DNA from: JAWLBW01 sp041687475
GTDB taxonomy: Bacteria; J088; JAWLBW01
Length of the DNA stretch: 8,386 nt
Assembly (NCBI GenBank): GCA_041687475.1
Contig: JAWLBW010000206.1
Span: forward strand, 1-8,386
Direction: 5' to 3'
The notes beneath the pieces were generated by a model. It did no database searches, had not been told where the DNA came from, and saw nothing but the letters and a program-made list of their open reading frames with translations. Both the position numbers and the translations under genes were made by a program. Of this stretch, positions 6,949 to 8,386 are shown piece after piece (positions within the stretch are counted from its first letter, which is position 1; each line of letters begins with the position of its first letter).

Positions 6949-6998
6949 GGGTGTGAACCAACTCTTCCGATAGCCGCATGGATTGCGGCTCGGCACTC

Positions 6999-7028
6999 AG
7001 TATACCGGGTGCGTGGGGTCGGGTTCAA
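6999..7028 (-). promoter_or_regulatory. Sigma70-like promoter of the small protein/radical SAM operon
   Basis: On the minus strand TTGAAC (7028-7023) and TATACT (7004-6999) are separated by 18 bases. Transcription would start near 6991, giving a leader of about 43 bases before the small-protein ATG at 6948. The match is 4/6 (TTGAAC against TTGACA) and 5/6 (TATACT against TATAAT) in an otherwise GC-rich background. Confidence 0.6.
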
Positions 7029-7051
7029 AAGGGTAACGAAAGGATAACCGT

Positions 7052-7079
7052 CATGACGCGCTGTTTACAGCACGTCATG
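7052..7079 (-). promoter_or_regulatory. 12-bp inverted repeat: operator or terminator hairpin
   Basis: CATGACG..CGTCATG arms continue through GCTGT/ACAGC to a 4-base loop. In plus-strand RNA there is one C.A mismatch (7059/7072). In minus-strand RNA the same pair is G.U, so all 12 pairs form. It lies about 60-90 bases upstream of the predicted transcription start of the radical SAM operon, the usual place for an activator site. It also lies 111 bases after the HEAT gene stop, so it could end that transcript, though no U run follows. Confidence 0.45.
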
Positions 7080-7088
7080 CAAGCTGAA

Positions 7089-7129
7089 GGGGAGATGGGG
7101 CGATGGGGAGAAGGGGCGATCAGGAGGGG
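7089..7129 (+). other. G-quadruplex motif of regular geometry
   Basis: Four GGGG runs at 7089, 7097, 7105 and 7113 are separated by exactly 4 bases each (AGAT, CGAT, AGAA), and a fifth GGGG lies at 7126-7129. This fits the G3+N1-7 quadruplex rule on the plus strand, which is the non-template-like (antisense) strand for all flanking genes. GAGAAGGGG (7108-7116) is also the reverse complement of 7193-7201 at the end of the HEAT gene. Confidence 0.7.
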
Positions 7130-7154
7130 AGGCAATGCCTGGAGCCTCATCTGC

Positions 7155-7180
7155 GATCTGGGATCTGGGATCTGGGATCC
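7155..7180 (+). repeat. 7-bp tandem repeat GATCTGG, 3.6 copies
   Basis: GATCTGG at 7155, 7162 and 7169, then GATC at 7176 before the pattern ends. It lies 10 bases beyond the HEAT gene stop. Each unit carries a GATC site, with a further GATC at 7118. No protein repeat is involved, since no real gene covers it. Confidence 0.85.
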
Positions 7181-7189
7181 GCTATCTCC

Positions 7190-7795
7190 TCACCCCTTCT
7201 CGTCCAGCGCCAGGTTGCCCAGGGCAATCAGAGCCAGTCCGCGTACTTTCGGGTTCTTGTGGCGGCTGACCTTCATGAGCGGGGCTTCGGAACGGGGGTC
7301 GCCGAGGTCGCCCAGGGCACGCACGATGCGTTCGACGAAGGCGTCGTCGGGGGCGCCGAGCTGTTGCAGCAGAAAAGGTACGACCTTGCGGTCCTTCAGT
7401 TTGGCCAATGCATCGACGGCAATGCCGCGCACCGTATAGGAAGCGTCGTTCAGCAACTCGACAAGGTAGCGCGTGGTGCGCGGGTCGGCGGCTTCTTCGA
7501 GAACGCGCGCGGCCGCGGCCCTGATGTCTTCGCTTTCGTGCTTGAGCAGGTTGGTAATGACGCGAAGCGCCTGATCGCCGGGTACCTTGGCCAGGGCGTA
7601 CACGGCCTCGACGGCTTCGGCGGTGCTGCCCGAGCGAATGCGTTCAACCATGCCGTCGAGCGCCTCGGCGGCTTCGAGCTTTTCGAGCCCTATGGCCGCG
7701 CACTTACGCACGCCGGGGTTCGGGTCTTCCATGAACTCGATAAGAAGAGCCCGCCGTGCTTCCTTGCCTGTCGCTTCCTGCACCTGCTCAGCCAT
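7190..7795 (-). CDS. HEAT-repeat protein
   Basis: A 201-residue, all-helical scaffold made of about six HEAT-type repeats of 30-32 residues with no other domain. The second-helix signatures are visible: NPGVRKCAAIGLEKL (26-40), AEAVEAVYALAKV (59-71), EDIRAAAARVLEE (89-101), YTVRGIAVDALAKL (120-133), AFVERIVRALGDL (152-164) and PKVRGLALIALGNL (182-195). Such solenoids bind protein partners and have no enzyme activity of their own. There is no signal peptide or membrane segment, so it is cytosolic. AGGAA lies 7 bases before the ATG. The ATG overlaps the stop of the upstream peptidase gene by 8 bases (ATGGCTGA), so the two are co-translated and may act together. PBS-lyase-type repeat proteins are an alternative label for the same fold; no lyase residues can be assigned. 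Confidence 0.88.
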   Translation of the reverse strand: MAEQVQEATGKEARRALLIEFMEDPNPGVRKCAAIGLEKLEAAEALDGMVERIRSGSTAEAVEAVYALAKVPGDQALRVITNLLKHESEDIRAAAARVLEEAADPRTTRYLVELLNDASYTVRGIAVDALAKLKDRKVVPFLLQQLGAPDDAFVERIVRALGDLGDPRSEAPLMKVSRHKNPKVRGLALIALGNLALDEKG

Positions 7796-8386
7796 TGGTA
7801 TTCCTGGACCAATCTTTCAACGCCGGCAATTCCGGCAGTGACTCTGCGCTCCCGACCGCGTCACGAACGGCGTCGGCGGCCAGACGAGCGGCGAGTACAC
7901 CCAGCCTGTCGACCGGAACGTGTTCTTCGGACAGGCCGGTGGCCGCGCCGAAGGCGACGTCGCCGTCGAACGTCATGTGCGCCGGCCGCACGCTCATCGT
8001 CACACCGTTGTGTGCGAGGGCGGCGAAGTGCCGCACCTCTTCTCGGTTGAGCACCGCGTCGGTAACGGCCACGAGCAGATTCGTGTGGGCCGTTGCCGGC
8101 GATTCTGCGGGTTGCCGCCCTTCGAGTATCATGGCCTCGGTATCGGCAAGCCGGTTCGAAGCCGGGTCTCGCGCGCCCGCAAGCAGGCTTCCGTCGGGGT
8201 TGAGAATATCGCCGAACGCATTCACGACGGCAAGCACGCCTACCCTGACATCGCCCAGACGCGCAGACATCATACCAAGACCGCCACGCATTGCGCCCGC
8301 CACTCCGAACCATTTTCCGATGGAGGCGCCGGCGCCCGCGCCCCCAATGCCGCGCGCACGGTGGTCGCCCCCCGCGAGCGCGGCCC
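7788..8386 (-). CDS. P1 family (S58, DmpA-like) aminopeptidase, C-terminal part (5' end outside window)
   Basis: The last 198 codons of a DmpA/L-aminopeptidase D-esterase family protein; the frame is open to the window edge. Family features in order are a Gly-rich segment GIGGAGAGASIGKWFG, then RGGLGMMS, VVNAFGDI, TNLLVAVTDAVL, and RPAHMTFDGDVAFGAATG near the end. In this family an internal Gly-Ser or Asn-Thr bond is cut by the protein itself and frees a Ser/Thr nucleophile. The match to S-I-I-V-V-L-A-T-D in DmpA puts the nucleophile here at the Thr encoded at 8082-8084, preceded by His rather than Gly or Asn. Substrates are usually small peptides with a free N-terminus, amides or beta-peptides, and cannot be predicted here. 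Its stop lies within the HEAT gene start. The GTG at 8303 is not the start, because homology continues upstream. Confidence 0.88.
   Translation of the reverse strand, partial: AALAGGDHRARGIGGAGAGASIGKWFGVAGAMRGGLGMMSARLGDVRVGVLAVVNAFGDILNPDGSLLAGARDPASNRLADTEAMILEGRQPAESPATAHTNLLVAVTDAVLNREEVRHFAALAHNGVTMSVRPAHMTFDGDVAFGAATGLSEEHVPVDRLGVLAARLAADAVRDAVGSAESLPELPALKDWSRNTNG

Noticed and set aside
6949..6996. GTG start that would extend the small protein by 16 residues
   Set aside because: It lies within a few bases of the predicted transcription start and has no ribosome site.
7053..7439. Plus-strand frame from an ATG preceded by AAAGGA
   Set aside because: The ribosome-like site is attractive, but the frame runs through the hairpin, G-runs and tandem repeat and then antisense into the HEAT gene; its translation has no domain.

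Overview
The window is a compact, high-GC (about 60-65% by eye) bacterial chromosome segment with no mobile elements, rRNA, tRNA or CRISPR. Genes abut or overlap by a few bases, and strong antisense shadow frames run opposite most of them. The organism cannot be named from the sequence. A bacterial mevalonate pathway with a class II HMG-CoA reductase in a GC-rich background suggests a Gram-negative lineage such as a deltaproteobacterial/myxobacterial-type group or a high-GC leptospiral spirochaete. That is inference only.

Region 1 (1-2580, + strand) is the end of a mevalonate-pathway operon: the last 73 codons of a phosphomevalonate kinase, then class II HMG-CoA reductase (mvaA), then mevalonate kinase. 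The last two genes overlap in TGATG, and a good intrinsic terminator follows. Together these genes reduce HMG-CoA to mevalonate and phosphorylate it twice towards isopentenyl diphosphate. The remaining pathway genes would lie upstream of the window.

Region 2 (2722-3693, + strand) is a PlsC-superfamily acyltransferase with an unusual active-site block (HX4N in place of HX4D, FPQG in place of FPEG). It converges on region 3 across a 210-base gap that contains a strong hairpin.

Region 3 (3904-7028, - strand) is the most interesting part. A sigma70-like promoter (7028-6999) drives a 67-residue small protein with a GYNPNSSS motif. Its stop overlaps the start of a radical SAM enzyme with a complete SPASM domain, and two small membrane proteins of 119 and 140 residues follow tightly. 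A Cys-type glutathione transferase comes after a 142-base gap. A short peptide translationally coupled to a SPASM radical SAM enzyme, with membrane partners, is the layout of a peptide-modification (RiPP-like) system. I do not recognise this one as a named family.

Region 4 (7190-8386, - strand) is a HEAT-repeat protein translationally coupled to the end of a DmpA/S58-type (P1 family) self-cleaving aminopeptidase that runs off the window. Between regions 3 and 4 (6949-7189) lies a dense non-coding stretch: promoter, 12-bp hairpin/palindrome, a G-quadruplex motif of regular geometry and a 7-bp tandem repeat that places GATC sites every 7 bp.
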